DNA from: Actinomycetes bacterium
GTDB taxonomy: Bacteria; Actinomycetota; Acidimicrobiia; Acidimicrobiales; RAAP-2
DNA: 64,000 bases
Reading direction: 5' to 3'
Assembly: GCA_021791615.1 (NCBI GenBank)
Contig: JAJYWG010000546.1
Location: forward strand, 1 to 64,000
Below the pieces are notes generated by a model. The model ran no database searches, was not told the origin of the DNA, and saw only the letters and a list, made by a program, of their open reading frames with translations. Positions 9,630-19,017 of the stretch are shown piece by piece. How positions within the stretch are numbered: position 1 is the stretch's first letter; each line of letters begins with the position of its first letter. Position numbers and translations under genes: made by a program.

Positions 9630-12116
9630 GTGAAAGCCGTGATCATGGCCGGCGGTGAAGGCACCCGGCTCCGCCCACTCACGTCGAACCAGCCGAAGCC
9701 TATGCTCCCGATGGCCAACCGCCCGATGATGGAGCACGTTGTCCATCTCCTGCGGAGGCACGGGATGACCGACGTCGTGGTCACGGTAGCGTTTATGGCG
9801 AATGTGATCCGTACCTACTTCGGTGACGGGTCCGAGCTCGGTGTACGCATGGTCTACGCGACCGAAGAGACGCCGCTTGGCACCGCCGGTTCGGTTCTGA
9901 ACGCTCGAGAAGAGCTGAACGATCGTTTCGTGGTGATCTCAGGCGACGTGCTCACTGACATCGACATTTCCGCGGTTGTCGAGCATCACGTTCGAAAGGG
10001 CGCGCTGGCGACCCTGGCCCTCTGCTCGGTGGAGAACCCTCTCGAGTTCGGGATCGTCATCGCCGACGAGAACGGGTCCATCGAGCGATTTCTGGAGAAA
10101 CCGACGTGGGGACAGGTGTTCAGTGACACCATCAATACCGGGATCTATGTGCTCGAGCCTGAGATCTTCGACTTCATCCCGCCTGGACGCGCAGTGGATT
10201 TTTCCGGTGAGGTGTTCCCCGCAGTCCTCGCAGCAGGGCTGCCGCTGTCGGGATGCCTGGTGAACGGGTACTGGGAAGACGTCGGGACCATCGATGCGTA
10301 CCTGAAGGCGCATCAGGACATCCTCGATAAAAAGGTCGACGTGGAGATCGAAGGCTTCTCCCTGCGACCGGGCGTCTGGTTGGGCAAGGGATCGGTCGTC
10401 GATCCAAGCGCCGTCGTCGATGGCCCGGCAGTGATCGGTGACAACTGCACGATCGGACCAGGCGTGGTATTGGGTGAGTACACGATCCTGGGCTCCAACG
10501 TCCGGATCGACGAGAGTGCCGAGGTGCGCCGTTCGGTGGTGAGCGACAACGGTTATCTAGGTGCCGGGGCACGAGTAGAAGGAGCGGTGGTCGGGAGATC
10601 CTGCGACCTGCGGGCTGGCGCCCGGTGCGACCCCGGGTCGGTGCTCGGCGAAGGCTGCCTGGTGGGGGCTCAAGCTGAAGTGAAGGCGGGGGTCAAGATA
10701 TACCCCTTCAAGACGGTGGAGGCTGGCGCCGTCGTGAACTCCTCCATCGTCTGGGAGTCGCGCGGCGCTCGATCTCTCTTTGGACGTGAAGGCGTGCGTG
10801 GTATCGCCAATGTCGACATCACCCCCGAGCTGGCAGTTCGCCTTTGCATGGCCTGGGCGTCGACTTTGGAGAAAGGGGCGACCGTTTCAGTGTCACGTGA
10901 CACCAGCCGAGCGGCACGGGTGTTGAAGCGGGCAGTGATGGTCGGTTGCAATGCCGTCGGGGTCAATGTCGAGGACCTCGAGGTGACGACGGTTCCGGTC
11001 ACGCGCCACCACGTCCGCACCTCCTCGGGACGAGGTGGAGTGACTGTCCGCCTGGCGTCGGACGATCCACAGGCAGTCGTCATCCGCTTCTTCGATGCCG
11101 AAGGGTTGGACTTGGACGAAGCAGCGCAACGCAAGATCGAGCGTCTGTACCATCGAGAGGAATTCCGACGGGTGCTGGCAAGTGAGATCGGTGATATCGA
11201 TTTCCCGCCGAGGGCGGTTGAGCAGTACACGAACGACCTGGTGGGGACCGTGGACCTCTCGGGCACCCGGATTGTCGGTCTGAAGATCGTGCTCGACCTC
11301 TCCTATGGCTCGGCCAGCTTCGTCATGCCGAACCTTCTCTCGAAGCTGCATGCCGACGTCCTGGTCGTGAATCCGTACGCCCACACGCCGGGCATGATGT
11401 CCGTCAACCGAGAATCGAGCGCTTATCGAGTTGCCGAGCTCGTTCGGGCGTCAGGAGCACAGCTTGGAGCCGTCGTAGACGCGGACTGCGAGCACATCAC
11501 TATCGTCGACGACGAAGGGAGCGTTCTCAGCGACGACCAGGCACTCCTCCTCCTTCTCCGGCTCGTGGGTGAGGCCAGGCCCGGGGTGGGAGTTGCCTTT
11601 CCGATTGCAGTCGGGCGCGCAGCCGAGCGGATCTGCCGGGAGAACGGGTTGGACGTGACGTTCACGAAGCTCTCGCCGGCTCACCTCATGGAGGTGGCTT
11701 CTGGCCCGGGCATCTCGTTCGCTGCCAGCCAGAGCGGTGGGTTTCTCTGGCCGGAGTTCCTCCCCGCCTATGACGCCGCGGCTACCCTGGTGGAGCTGGT
11801 GGCGATGCTCAGCTCGGGCGGTGGGACGCTCTCTGAGATCGTTCATGCTCTCCCGTCGGTCCACATCGTCCACGAGGAAGTGATGACCCCTGCTGAGCAG
11901 AAGGGCTTGGCGATGAGGCTCTTGCTCGAGCACCTTGACGGACGCGCGCTCACGCTTGTCGACGGGGTGAAGATCGACGAGGACGATGGGTGGGCCCTTG
12001 TCCTTCCAGATCCGGAGGCGCCGACCACCCACGTCTGGGCCGAGGCGCCGAGTGACGCCCAGGCCAGGGCGCGCGCACAGCAGTATGCCGTGACGATGCG
12101 CCAACTTTTGCGCTAA
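9630..12116 (+). CDS. sugar-1-phosphate nucleotidyltransferase fused to left-handed beta helix and phosphomutase-like domain
   Basis: The 828-residue protein probably activates mannose- or glucose-1-phosphate for glycolipid or polysaccharide synthesis. Residues 1 to about 235 are a nucleotidyltransferase (AGGEGTRLRPLT at 7-18; GDVLTDID metal site; EKPTWG; YWEDVGTIDAYLKAH). Residues about 250-370 form hexapeptide left-handed beta-helix repeats. The remainder resembles phosphomannomutase. In this half the usual phosphoserine loop TASHNP is replaced by LASDDP (Ser kept) and the DGDGDR metal loop by DADCE, so mutase activity is doubtful. The same fused architecture occurs in other actinobacteria, usually annotated as mannose-1-phosphate guanylyltransferase. 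I chose the GTG at 9630 because similarity starts exactly there; the open frame upstream overlaps the previous gene. Confidence 0.85.
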   Translation: MKAVIMAGGEGTRLRPLTSNQPKPMLPMANRPMMEHVVHLLRRHGMTDVVVTVAFMANVIRTYFGDGSELGVRMVYATEETPLGTAGSVLNAREELNDRFVVISGDVLTDIDISAVVEHHVRKGALATLALCSVENPLEFGIVIADENGSIERFLEKPTWGQVFSDTINTGIYVLEPEIFDFIPPGRAVDFSGEVFPAVLAAGLPLSGCLVNGYWEDVGTIDAYLKAHQDILDKKVDVEIEGFSLRPGVWLGKGSVVDPSAVVDGPAVIGDNCTIGPGVVLGEYTILGSNVRIDESAEVRRSVVSDNGYLGAGARVEGAVVGRSCDLRAGARCDPGSVLGEGCLVGAQAEVKAGVKIYPFKTVEAGAVVNSSIVWESRGARSLFGREGVRGIANVDITPELAVRLCMAWASTLEKGATVSVSRDTSRAARVLKRAVMVGCNAVGVNVEDLEVTTVPVTRHHVRTSSGRGGVTVRLASDDPQAVVIRFFDAEGLDLDEAAQRKIERLYHREEFRRVLASEIGDIDFPPRAVEQYTNDLVGTVDLSGTRIVGLKIVLDLSYGSASFVMPNLLSKLHADVLVVNPYAHTPGMMSVNRESSAYRVAELVRASGAQLGAVVDADCEHITIVDDEGSVLSDDQALLLLLRLVGEARPGVGVAFPIAVGRAAERICRENGLDVTFTKLSPAHLMEVASGPGISFAASQSGGFLWPEFLPAYDAAATLVELVAMLSSGGGTLSEIVHALPSVHIVHEEVMTPAEQKGLAMRLLLEHLDGRALTLVDGVKIDEDDGWALVLPDPEAPTTHVWAEAPSDAQARARAQQYAVTMRQLLR

Positions 12117-12152
12117 CCTCCGGGGGTTCATCTGGGGGCGAGGAGGAATGGC

Positions 12153-12743
12153 ATGGGCAGCGATGTCGAGGAAGGTCGTCGCCGAGGGCTGCTGGGCGTC
12201 GCAGTGTTCGGAACGGTGCTGTTGGCGGCGTTGGTCCTCGCTGCGTGCGGTAGCTCGACGACCACCACCGGGCGAATAGCTACAGCGACGCCGGCCACGG
12301 CCCCGTCGCCCCTGACCGCTGCCAACTGCGCGTCGTTGACAACGTCGTCCACTGTTTCCCTCGGCACGACGACCACCTCTTCGACTACCGCGTCGGGGTC
12401 TGCCACCGGCTCAGCCGGAAGTGCTGCGAGCACGACGACCACGACCACTCCCCCAAAGAAGCCCTTCTTCTGCCGAAAGGGGACCGGCAAGGCCGATATC
12501 ACCGGGATCGTGACTCCACAGATCCCGAAGTGGACCTTGACGTGGCACTTCGACTGTCACAACGTGTCGGGCGGCAAGGGGTCGTTCTCCCTGGTCCTAC
12601 ACCCCTTGGCGAAAAAGGGATCGGCAAAGGACGTCGCCAGTCAGCACGGGCTCGGAGGCGGTGGGTCGAACTTCTATTCTCCCGGCCGCTACTCGATCGC
12701 CGTGACAACCTCGTGCGCCTGGAGCGTGACAGGTTTGACGTAG
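12153..12743 (+). CDS. Thr/Ser-rich lipoprotein of unknown function
   Basis: A 196-residue exported lipoprotein: basic N-terminus, hydrophobic residues 13-30, then the lipobox LVLAAC with Cys32 as the lipidation site. A long Thr/Ser/Ala linker (about 33-100) leads to a small C-terminal domain with three further cysteines (FFCRKG, HFDCHN, SCAWSV) and no family I recognise. An AGGAGG site lies six bases before the ATG. It lies 36 bases after the nucleotidyltransferase fusion and converges with the acyl-CoA dehydrogenase gene. Confidence 0.75.
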   Translation: MGSDVEEGRRRGLLGVAVFGTVLLAALVLAACGSSTTTTGRIATATPATAPSPLTAANCASLTTSSTVSLGTTTTSSTTASGSATGSAGSAASTTTTTTPPKKPFFCRKGTGKADITGIVTPQIPKWTLTWHFDCHNVSGGKGSFSLVLHPLAKKGSAKDVASQHGLGGGGSNFYSPGRYSIAVTTSCAWSVTGLT

Positions 12744-12753
12744 GGCTTCTGTC

Positions 12754-14517
12754 TCAGGGACTGGCGGTTCCCAGGTCATCTCCCAGCGCGGCGGCGATGA
12801 GGGCTCGCCAATCCTGATCCTGGCCGGGCTCGTATCCCGTTACGAGGTGCCGACGGACGAAGATCGAAGCAATTGCCCGCTTGTCGCCATCGGAGGGTGC
12901 GCCGAGCCGATAGGCACCCGTATGCAAGGAAGCCGCGTCCGTCGCCTCGGCCAGCAGGCACGCTGCCTGGACCGCTCGGACGAGCCGGATCAGATGGCGC
13001 CGGAAGGCGGCTGCGCCCTCGGCGCCACGTGCGAGCGCGTCGGTCAATTCAGTTGCGAGGCTGTCGAGGGATGTGTCCACGATGAGTGCCTCACGCCCGG
13101 CTCCTTCGCCTGCGCGAGCGAGCTCGCGCCTCGCCCACGCGAAAAGGTCATCGAGGATGCCTCGCCGCGAAGCATCTCGGGCAATCTGGGCACAGAGAAC
13201 ATTGTGCGTGCCTTCCCAGCTCTCAAACACGATCGCATCTCGGTAGAGACGGGGGAGTGGGGAGAAGTCCTCGATCGTGCCGTTGCCTCCCAGGATCTCG
13301 ATCGCCTGATGGACGACTGCGGTTGCGGTGATCGAAGTGACGAACTTGTTGGCGTTGACGAGGATGCGATGAGCGCCTTGCTCGATCTCGTCGGCGGTTC
13401 CGCGATCCAGACGGTCCACCAGTTCGGTGAGGGCGAAGGTCGAGGCGAGGGCGGCGCACTCTTCGACCTTCATGACCGCGAGCTGCTCGGCGACGATCGG
13501 GAATGCGCCGAGCCGAGCGCCGAATGCCCGGCGGTGCCGGGCGTAGCCGGCCGCTTCGAGGTACGCCCTTCGCATGATCCCGGTGGCGCCGACGGCATTG
13601 AGCCACCGAGAGGTGTTCAACAGCTCTTCGACAGCGACATGGAATCCCTCTTCGACCGGGCCAATCGGCCAAGCGAGCGCCTGGTCGAATTCGATCTCGG
13701 CGGACGCCAGCGCTCGGGTGCCGAGCTTGTCCTTGAGCCGCCGTAGTCGAAATCCGTTGACGCGGCCGCTTTCGATGGTTCGAGGAACGAGAAAGCATCC
13801 CAACCCGCGAGTTCCCGGTGGCGCGCCCGCTGGGCGCGCCGTCACCGCGAACAGGTCGGCATCAGCGACCGAGCAGAACCATTTCTCTCCGGTGAGGCGC
13901 CAGGCACCCGCTGGATCGGCCACAGGTACGGCCTGGGTGACGTTCGCTCCCACGTCCGAGCCGCCCTGCACCTCGGTGAGAAACTGTGATCCGCGCAGCG
14001 CGGTGTCGAAATCGCTGCTCAAAAGGCCGGGCAGGTAGCGTGCACGAAGTTCTTGTGAACCGCGATGTGCCAGAGCTCGTGCCAGGCCGGCCGTGCACAC
14101 GACAGGGCAAGCGTGGCCGCCTTCACCCACATGGGACAAGAGGTAGAAGAGGGCTGCTTGTTCGAACGCTCCTTCCCCATTGGCTTGAACGGCCAGTAGC
14201 CCCGACGCCCAGACCGCGACACCGGCACGTCGATGAGCGGGATGGAAGTCGATGGCCGAGATGTCCTGGCCGATCCCGTCGTAGGGGCGGATCGCGGGGA
14301 GATCTCGGTACCGCTCCACCTCGGCGACTGCAGACTCGATCTCCCCTGCGACTTGGGAACCGAAGGAGATCAGGCGAGGCTCGAGCGCCAGAACGCGTTC
14401 CCGGCCAGCTCGCCGTTCGAGGACGTGACGAAAATTCGAAGACCCGTTGTAGAAGTTGGATCGCATCTCGTCGCGCCACGCGGCGAGGTCATCCCGACCG
14501 GGTTGCGCTGTACCCAC
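12754..14517 (-). CDS. AidB-like acyl-CoA dehydrogenase
   Basis: A flavoprotein of about 587 residues in the acyl-CoA dehydrogenase superfamily. It has the FAD/substrate-binding stretches FLTEVQGGSDVGAN and WRLTGEKWFCS, RAFGARLGAFPIVAEQ, and QAIEILGGNGTIEDF. The glutamate of FESWEGTHNVL sits where the catalytic base of AidB/IVD-type members lies. The length and the WEGTHNV signature point to the AidB branch rather than a short beta-oxidation enzyme, so the substrate is unknown. The GTG at 14515-14517 follows an AGGAGG site closely; a TTG eight codons upstream is the alternative. Confidence 0.85.
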   Translation of the reverse strand: MGTAQPGRDDLAAWRDEMRSNFYNGSSNFRHVLERRAGRERVLALEPRLISFGSQVAGEIESAVAEVERYRDLPAIRPYDGIGQDISAIDFHPAHRRAGVAVWASGLLAVQANGEGAFEQAALFYLLSHVGEGGHACPVVCTAGLARALAHRGSQELRARYLPGLLSSDFDTALRGSQFLTEVQGGSDVGANVTQAVPVADPAGAWRLTGEKWFCSVADADLFAVTARPAGAPPGTRGLGCFLVPRTIESGRVNGFRLRRLKDKLGTRALASAEIEFDQALAWPIGPVEEGFHVAVEELLNTSRWLNAVGATGIMRRAYLEAAGYARHRRAFGARLGAFPIVAEQLAVMKVEECAALASTFALTELVDRLDRGTADEIEQGAHRILVNANKFVTSITATAVVHQAIEILGGNGTIEDFSPLPRLYRDAIVFESWEGTHNVLCAQIARDASRRGILDDLFAWARRELARAGEGAGREALIVDTSLDSLATELTDALARGAEGAAAFRRHLIRLVRAVQAACLLAEATDAASLHTGAYRLGAPSDGDKRAIASIFVRRHLVTGYEPGQDQDWRALIAAALGDDLGTASP

Positions 14518-14819
14518 GCCGCCTCCTCTCGCACCTGCCAATCACGGTACTGCGCGCGCCAATGGCATATGGAGGCAATCGATCCTGTGCTTCTCATGCT
14601 CGGGCACCTGCTCCGCGTGGTTCCAGGCCGTCGGTGGAGCGAGAAAGGGTGGCCGAGGCGCGAGAAGAGCCGGCCCGTTCAACGCGTCACCCGCCTTTAC
14701 GGCTAGCTTCGCGTACTCTGGACCGGCCCTTCAAGAGCTAGCGACTGCGACCCGCTCTCCTCCGATATGGCGAAGTGGAACAACAACCGCGAATGCCGGC
14801 CGAGCCGGCACAGACCCGC
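14518..14819. other. 302-bp intergenic region between two minus-strand genes
   Basis: This gap separates the acyl-CoA dehydrogenase from the upstream cold shock gene. It contains the hairpin noted at 14794-14810 and the ribosome site of the dehydrogenase. I see no tRNA, no convincing small gene and no clear promoter hexamers. Confidence 0.5.
14794..14810 (-). terminator. putative terminator of the cold shock gene
   Basis: A perfect 7-bp stem (TGCCGGC / GCCGGCA) with a 3-base loop lies 9 bases downstream of the cold shock stop codon. The tail after it in the minus direction has scattered T residues (TTGTTGTT) rather than a pure run, so termination efficiency is uncertain. Confidence 0.45.
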
Positions 14820-15020
14820 TCAGATCACTCTGACGTTCTGGGCCTCCTCACCCTTGCGACCCGGGGCCACATCGAACTCCACCTGCTGGCCTTCAGTGAG
14901 CGACCGGTAGCCGCTCCCTTGAATGTTCGAGTAGTGGACGAAGACGTCGTCCCCCTGCTCGCGCGAGATGAAGCCGAAGCCCTTCTCGGAGTTGAAGAAT
15001 TTCACAGTTCCAGTAGCCAA
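14820..15020 (-). CDS. cold shock protein
   Basis: A 66-residue single cold-shock domain that binds single-stranded nucleic acid and acts as an RNA chaperone. RNP1 is KGFGFI (13-18) and RNP2 is DVFVHY (25-30); length and ends are normal for CspA-type proteins. The start is a TTG, giving MATGTVKFF; the frame stays open well upstream, but that extension has no family resemblance. It is preceded by a 326-bp gap that may hold a long leader, as is common for csp genes. Confidence 0.93.
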   Translation of the reverse strand: MATGTVKFFNSEKGFGFISREQGDDVFVHYSNIQGSGYRSLTEGQQVEFDVAPGRKGEEAQNVRVI

Positions 15021-15346
15021 CGATTTCTCACTCTCTGACAGGCACCCACGGACGGTTCCGGAGCGCTTCGAACAGGCTACAGGGTGACCAACGGGTCTGT
15101 AGCAAACGGTCGATTCCGGTAGTGAGAAGCCCGAACGCCACGAGCACGCTTCGTCGTCTTTGGCTTGAGGTCCCGCAGAGCCAGGCGAGTGCTTCCATGG
15201 TGAGGTGCCGTCGGAAGCGGGGCTGCTCGTCCGAGAGATCCCCAGTCCAGAGGCGCAACCCGGCATGGACAAGCCTCCTCCTGCCCAGGCGAGCACAGTT
15301 GGACATTTGCGCGAGAAGACTAATGAGCCGCTACAATGATTAGGTA
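15021..15346. other. 326-bp divergent regulatory gap
   Basis: The gap lies between the minus-strand cold shock gene and the plus-strand marR gene. It must hold both promoters. The marR -10 candidate is at its right end. The left part may be the 5' leader of the cold shock message. No open frame in it looks like a gene. Confidence 0.5.
15332..15337 (+). promoter_or_regulatory. putative -10 element for marR-clc
   Basis: TACAAT lies nine bases before the marR ATG, with a TTGCGC 19 bases upstream as a weak -35. The message would be leaderless or nearly so. Confidence 0.42.
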
Positions 15347-15856
15347 ATGCAACGAAATGGCGACCTTGGAGCCGCGATCTCCACGTCAGAGACCTACCAG
15401 CCGGATCCATTGGTAGATGCCGTCGTGAGCGCCAGCCGGGTCCTGGTGGCGGTTGCCGCTCGGTCCCTCGGGGACGTGGCTGAGGAGGTGACGCTCAGCC
15501 AGTACCGGGCGCTGGTGGTGCTGGCCTCGCGTGGCCCCCAGAAGCTGGCCTCCCTGGCCGAGGCTCTCGGCGTGACCCCGCCAACGGCGACCCGCCTGTG
15601 CGATCGCCTGGTGCGCAAGGGTTTGATCACCCGGCGCCACGAGCGGGACGACCGGCGCCAGGTCCGGCTCGCGCTCGCTGCCGATGGACGTCGGCTGGTG
15701 GACGAGGTGACGGCTCGGCGGAGGGAGGAGATCGCGCTCCTGCTGGATGCAATTCCGCTCGAACAGCGATCCAGCCTCGTCGACGCCCTGACGCGCCTGG
15801 CATCAGCAGCAGGGGAGGTCCCTGAGCAAAGTTGGTCAACGGGATGGGACCTATGA
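15347..15856 (+). CDS. MarR family transcriptional regulator
   Basis: A 169-residue winged-helix regulator. The central part has the MarR layout: [19 protein letters not shown] (helix entering the DNA-binding domain), [20 protein letters not shown] (recognition helix), then [19 protein letters not shown] (wing with the DxRxxxxxLT-like element). The stop overlaps the ATG of the ClC channel gene (ATGA), so the two are co-transcribed and the regulator may control its own operon. Ligand and operator are unknown. Confidence 0.88.
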   Translation: MQRNGDLGAAISTSETYQPDPLVDAVVSASRVLVAVAARSLGDVAEEVTLSQYRALVVLASRGPQKLASLAEALGVTPPTATRLCDRLVRKGLITRRHERDDRRQVRLALAADGRRLVDEVTARRREEIALLLDAIPLEQRSSLVDALTRLASAAGEVPEQSWSTGWDL

Positions 15857-17937
15857 GATTGCTTGGCGATCGGATGCTCGGACAGGCGTCACGGTGGCTC
15901 CAGCAGGCGTCGTACCTGCAGAAATGGCTTGTACTCGGTGCGGTGATCGGGATCATCGCGGGTGTCGGAGCAATCGTGTTCTACGAGGCCCTCGTGTTTG
16001 CCACCCATGTATTTCTCGGAGTCCTGGTGGGGTACCGGGTTCCGACGCCAATCGGTGAAGGTGACGTATCGGCTTCTGCAACCTTCTCGCGCCCGTGGGC
16101 ACTTCCATTGGTCGTCGCGCTGGGCGGTCTCGTGAGTGGGATATTGGTCTTCTCAGTGGCTCCCGAAGCCGAAGGACACGGGACCGACGCGGCGATCGAC
16201 GCAGTGCATCACAATCCACGGGGCATTCGCTTCCGAGCCGTCCTGGTCAAGATCATTGCGTCGGCTGTCACGATCGGCTCGGGAGGCTCGGGAGGCCGAG
16301 AGGGGCCGACGGGACAGATCAGTGCCGGGTTCGGATCGCTTCTGTCACGCGCTCTCGACCTCAGCCCGGCCGACGCGAGGACCGCGGTCTCAGCCGGCAT
16401 CGGGTCGGGCATCGGCGCCATATTCGGCGCGCCACTGGGCGGCGCGATCCTCTCGGCTGAAGTCATCTACCGCGATGATTTCGAGATGTCGGCCCTCCTG
16501 CCGTCTTTCATCGCCTCCATCGTGGCGTACTCGATCTTTGCCTCTGTGGAAGGCTTCACTCCTCTCTTCGGGTTCCACAGCTCGTTGCGTTTTACGCATC
16601 CCGTACAGCTGCTCTGGTATGCGCTGATCGGGGTTGTCGGCGGTCTCATCGGCCTTCTCTACGCGAAGGGCTTCTACGGGATTGCCGATCTGTCGAAGCG
16701 GGTTGGCGGTCCCCGCTGGATCAAGCCGGCTGTCGGAGGGCTACTCGTGGGGTCGATAGCGTTGGCCATCCCTCAGGTGCTCGGAACGGGGTATGGGTGG
16801 GTCCAGGAGAGTCTCGGACACGAACTTCTCTCCATTCCGCTCTGGATCGTGCTGGTGCTCCCCTTGGCTCGCATCGTCGCTACGGGGCTCTCGATAGGCA
16901 CCGGTGGATCGGGGGGCATCTTCGGTCCTGGAATGGTGATCGGCGCTTTTGTCGGGGCCGCAGTCTGGCGGCTTTTCGAACCGATCTCGTCGTCCCTCGG
17001 CCACGACCCTGCCCCGTACGTCATCGTCGGGATGATGTGCTGCTTCGGCAGCATCGCCCGCGCGCCGCTCGCCGTGATGCTCATGGTTGCCGAGATGACG
17101 GGCAGTCTCTCCCTCCTTGCGCCGGCGATGATAGCGGTGGGGATCGCATGGTTCATCGTCCGTCGGGGAGATGACACCATCTATCGCAGCCAGCTGAAGA
17201 GCCGTGCAGAGTCCCCCGTCCAAAGGCTGCTCGTGGGCATGCCCCTCCTGGCCAATGTCGTGGTGCGTGACGCGATGGCGTCCCCGCGTCTCGTCCTTTC
17301 GACAAGGATTTCTCCCGAGGAGGCGTGGCGCCGCATGACCGAGGCTGGTGTGAGGGGAGCTCCGGTCGTGGACGAGACAGGCCGGTATCTGGGTGTAGTC
17401 CACAGAGATGACGGCGCCCATCTCGGACGCGAGCCCGTGCCCGAGCTGACCGCACTGGTGGAGGTCCATGTGCCGACCGTGGGACCGACCGATCGCCTCG
17501 ATACGGCTCTCGACGCCCTCTCGACAGCGCCAGACGCATGGGTTCCCGTCATCGACGAGCACCATCAAGTCGTGGGGACCATCTCGGACTCGGACGTGGT
17601 CCACGGGTACCGCCTCGGCCTCCAATCTGCGTTAGGGGATGCAGAGGCGGCTGGGGCCGACAGTGGCACGCGGCGGGTTGTCGTGACGGCGGGATCGATC
17701 GCCGCCGGTCGGACCTTGCGGGAGATCAGGTTGCCCCCGGGCGTCTTGGTGACGCTCGTGCGAAGAGGAGGGACTGGCATCGACCCGGTTGGTGACACGC
17801 TCATCGTGGCCGGAGACGAGTTGGTGATGGTCTGCAGGAACGAGGAGTGGGAGGAGGTCGAAGCGCTCGTGACGGCAACGGCCGGAGCGGCACCCCCGTC
17901 CTCCGCAGATCAGGATGCTGGGGTCCGAGAGGGCTGA
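15853..17937 (+). CDS. ClC family chloride channel/transporter with CBS pair and TrkA-C-like tail
   Basis: A 694-residue membrane protein. The ClC core (about residues 20-440) shows GSGGSGGREGPTGQ, whose glutamate matches the gating glutamate of bacterial ClC antiporters, and GTGGSGGIFGPGMVIGA, the second selectivity stretch. Two CBS motifs follow (about 475-590; VRDAMASPRLVLS and VGTISDSDV), suggesting nucleotide sensing. The last 90 residues (GRTLREIRLPPGVLVTLVRR, ending DELVMVCR) resemble an RCK/TrkA-C domain. The ATG at 15853 overlaps the marR stop and is preferred over a TTG at 15832. Confidence 0.88.
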   Translation: MRLLGDRMLGQASRWLQQASYLQKWLVLGAVIGIIAGVGAIVFYEALVFATHVFLGVLVGYRVPTPIGEGDVSASATFSRPWALPLVVALGGLVSGILVFSVAPEAEGHGTDAAIDAVHHNPRGIRFRAVLVKIIASAVTIGSGGSGGREGPTGQISAGFGSLLSRALDLSPADARTAVSAGIGSGIGAIFGAPLGGAILSAEVIYRDDFEMSALLPSFIASIVAYSIFASVEGFTPLFGFHSSLRFTHPVQLLWYALIGVVGGLIGLLYAKGFYGIADLSKRVGGPRWIKPAVGGLLVGSIALAIPQVLGTGYGWVQESLGHELLSIPLWIVLVLPLARIVATGLSIGTGGSGGIFGPGMVIGAFVGAAVWRLFEPISSSLGHDPAPYVIVGMMCCFGSIARAPLAVMLMVAEMTGSLSLLAPAMIAVGIAWFIVRRGDDTIYRSQLKSRAESPVQRLLVGMPLLANVVVRDAMASPRLVLSTRISPEEAWRRMTEAGVRGAPVVDETGRYLGVVHRDDGAHLGREPVPELTALVEVHVPTVGPTDRLDTALDALSTAPDAWVPVIDEHHQVVGTISDSDVVHGYRLGLQSALGDAEAAGADSGTRRVVVTAGSIAAGRTLREIRLPPGVLVTLVRRGGTGIDPVGDTLIVAGDELVMVCRNEEWEEVEALVTATAGAAPPSSADQDAGVREG

Positions 17938-17970
17938 TGGCCGTGTCGTGAGCAGCGTGCGCGGTGTCCT

Positions 17971-19017
17971 TCAGCCGAAGAATCGCTCGAGTCGGGGCAC
18001 GAAGCTCGCTTCGTCTTGGAACAAGAAGGCGTGGCTGGCGTCGGGGTAAAGGAGGAGTTGGGCGTGCGGGATGACATGGGCGAGCTCGCGATCATTGCTC
18101 GAGGGAATGAGGGCATCTTGAGCTCCGTCGGCCACCAGGACCGGCATGTGGAGCCGACCGATCCCGGATCCTGCAGGGTCTTGACCGGCGGCCCATGACG
18201 TGATGGCTTGAAGCTGTGCGGCGTCAACGGATGGAGGGGCCAAGTAGAAGTCCGGGTATAGCTCCATGGCCTTGAGGTAGGCAGGCCCATCGGCTGCGTG
18301 GTTGGCCGGGAAGAGGAGACCGAGCAGCGCGCTCACGTTCGACGCGCTGGGATTGGCCAGAATGGCCGCGGCGGAGGCTGTTGGCAGCGTGGCGTGCCCG
18401 TTGCCCGGAAGCGTCGCGGCCAGGACCAGATGTCCCACATCGTGAGGGTGGAGCACGGCAAGGGCCTGGGCGATCATGCCCCCCATGGACCATCCGAGAA
18501 CGGCCGGGCGATCGAGGTGCAGTGCGCTGATGAGGGCTGCAGTCTGGTCGGCCATCGAGCTCATCGTCATCGTGCCGGGAGGAAGGCTCGTCTGGCCGAT
18601 ACCGGAATTGTCGAAGATCACCACGTGGTACGTCCGGGCCAGCTGGTCGACGAACGCCGGCTGCCATTGGTCCATGCTTCCCGAGTAGCCCATGATGAGT
18701 ACCACTGCCGGACCTCGACCGAGCGAGCGGTACGAAACATCGCCGTCGTCGGTGTGGGCCACGCGAACGGGTGCCTTCACGATCGACGGCGCGGACGAGG
18801 CTGGTATCCCAGGATGTCGTGTCCCTGCGCTCTGGGTCCGCAAGGTGCTCGACGTCGAGCACCCTGCGGCGACGAGGGTCAGGAGCACAAGACCGACGAT
18901 GCCGGCCACCCGGCCCCGTCCGCTGGCGACCAAGCGCGTCGGGGTCGTGCGGCGGCGATCATGTGGAGAGCCGCTGTCAGTTGGCATCAGGGGCCTCGCT
19001 TTCGCTCGAGAATTCAC
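17971..19017 (-). CDS. alpha/beta hydrolase, lipoprotein
   Basis: A 348-residue exported hydrolase. The lipobox LVAAGC places lipidation at Cys53 after a hydrophobic segment (37-52). The alpha/beta-hydrolase fold shows an oxyanion HG-like strand (VVLIMGYSGSMDQW), the nucleophile elbow GWSMGG, an aspartate in VADGAQDALI and the histidine of DASHAFLF, a full catalytic triad. The substrate is unknown. The GTG start shares one base with the stop of the GH5 gene (TAGTG), so it is the last gene of that operon; an in-frame ATG ten codons in is the alternative start. Confidence 0.82.
   Translation of the reverse strand: MNSRAKARPLMPTDSGSPHDRRRTTPTRLVASGRGRVAGIVGLVLLTLVAAGCSTSSTLRTQSAGTRHPGIPASSAPSIVKAPVRVAHTDDGDVSYRSLGRGPAVVLIMGYSGSMDQWQPAFVDQLARTYHVVIFDNSGIGQTSLPPGTMTMSSMADQTAALISALHLDRPAVLGWSMGGMIAQALAVLHPHDVGHLVLAATLPGNGHATLPTASAAAILANPSASNVSALLGLLFPANHAADGPAYLKAMELYPDFYLAPPSVDAAQLQAITSWAAGQDPAGSGIGRLHMPVLVADGAQDALIPSSNDRELAHVIPHAQLLLYPDASHAFLFQDEASFVPRLERFFG

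Noticed and set aside
14518..14819. tRNA gene in the gap next to the cold shock gene
   Set aside because: No acceptor-stem pairing or TTCGA-type T-loop could be assembled; only the csp terminator hairpin is clear.
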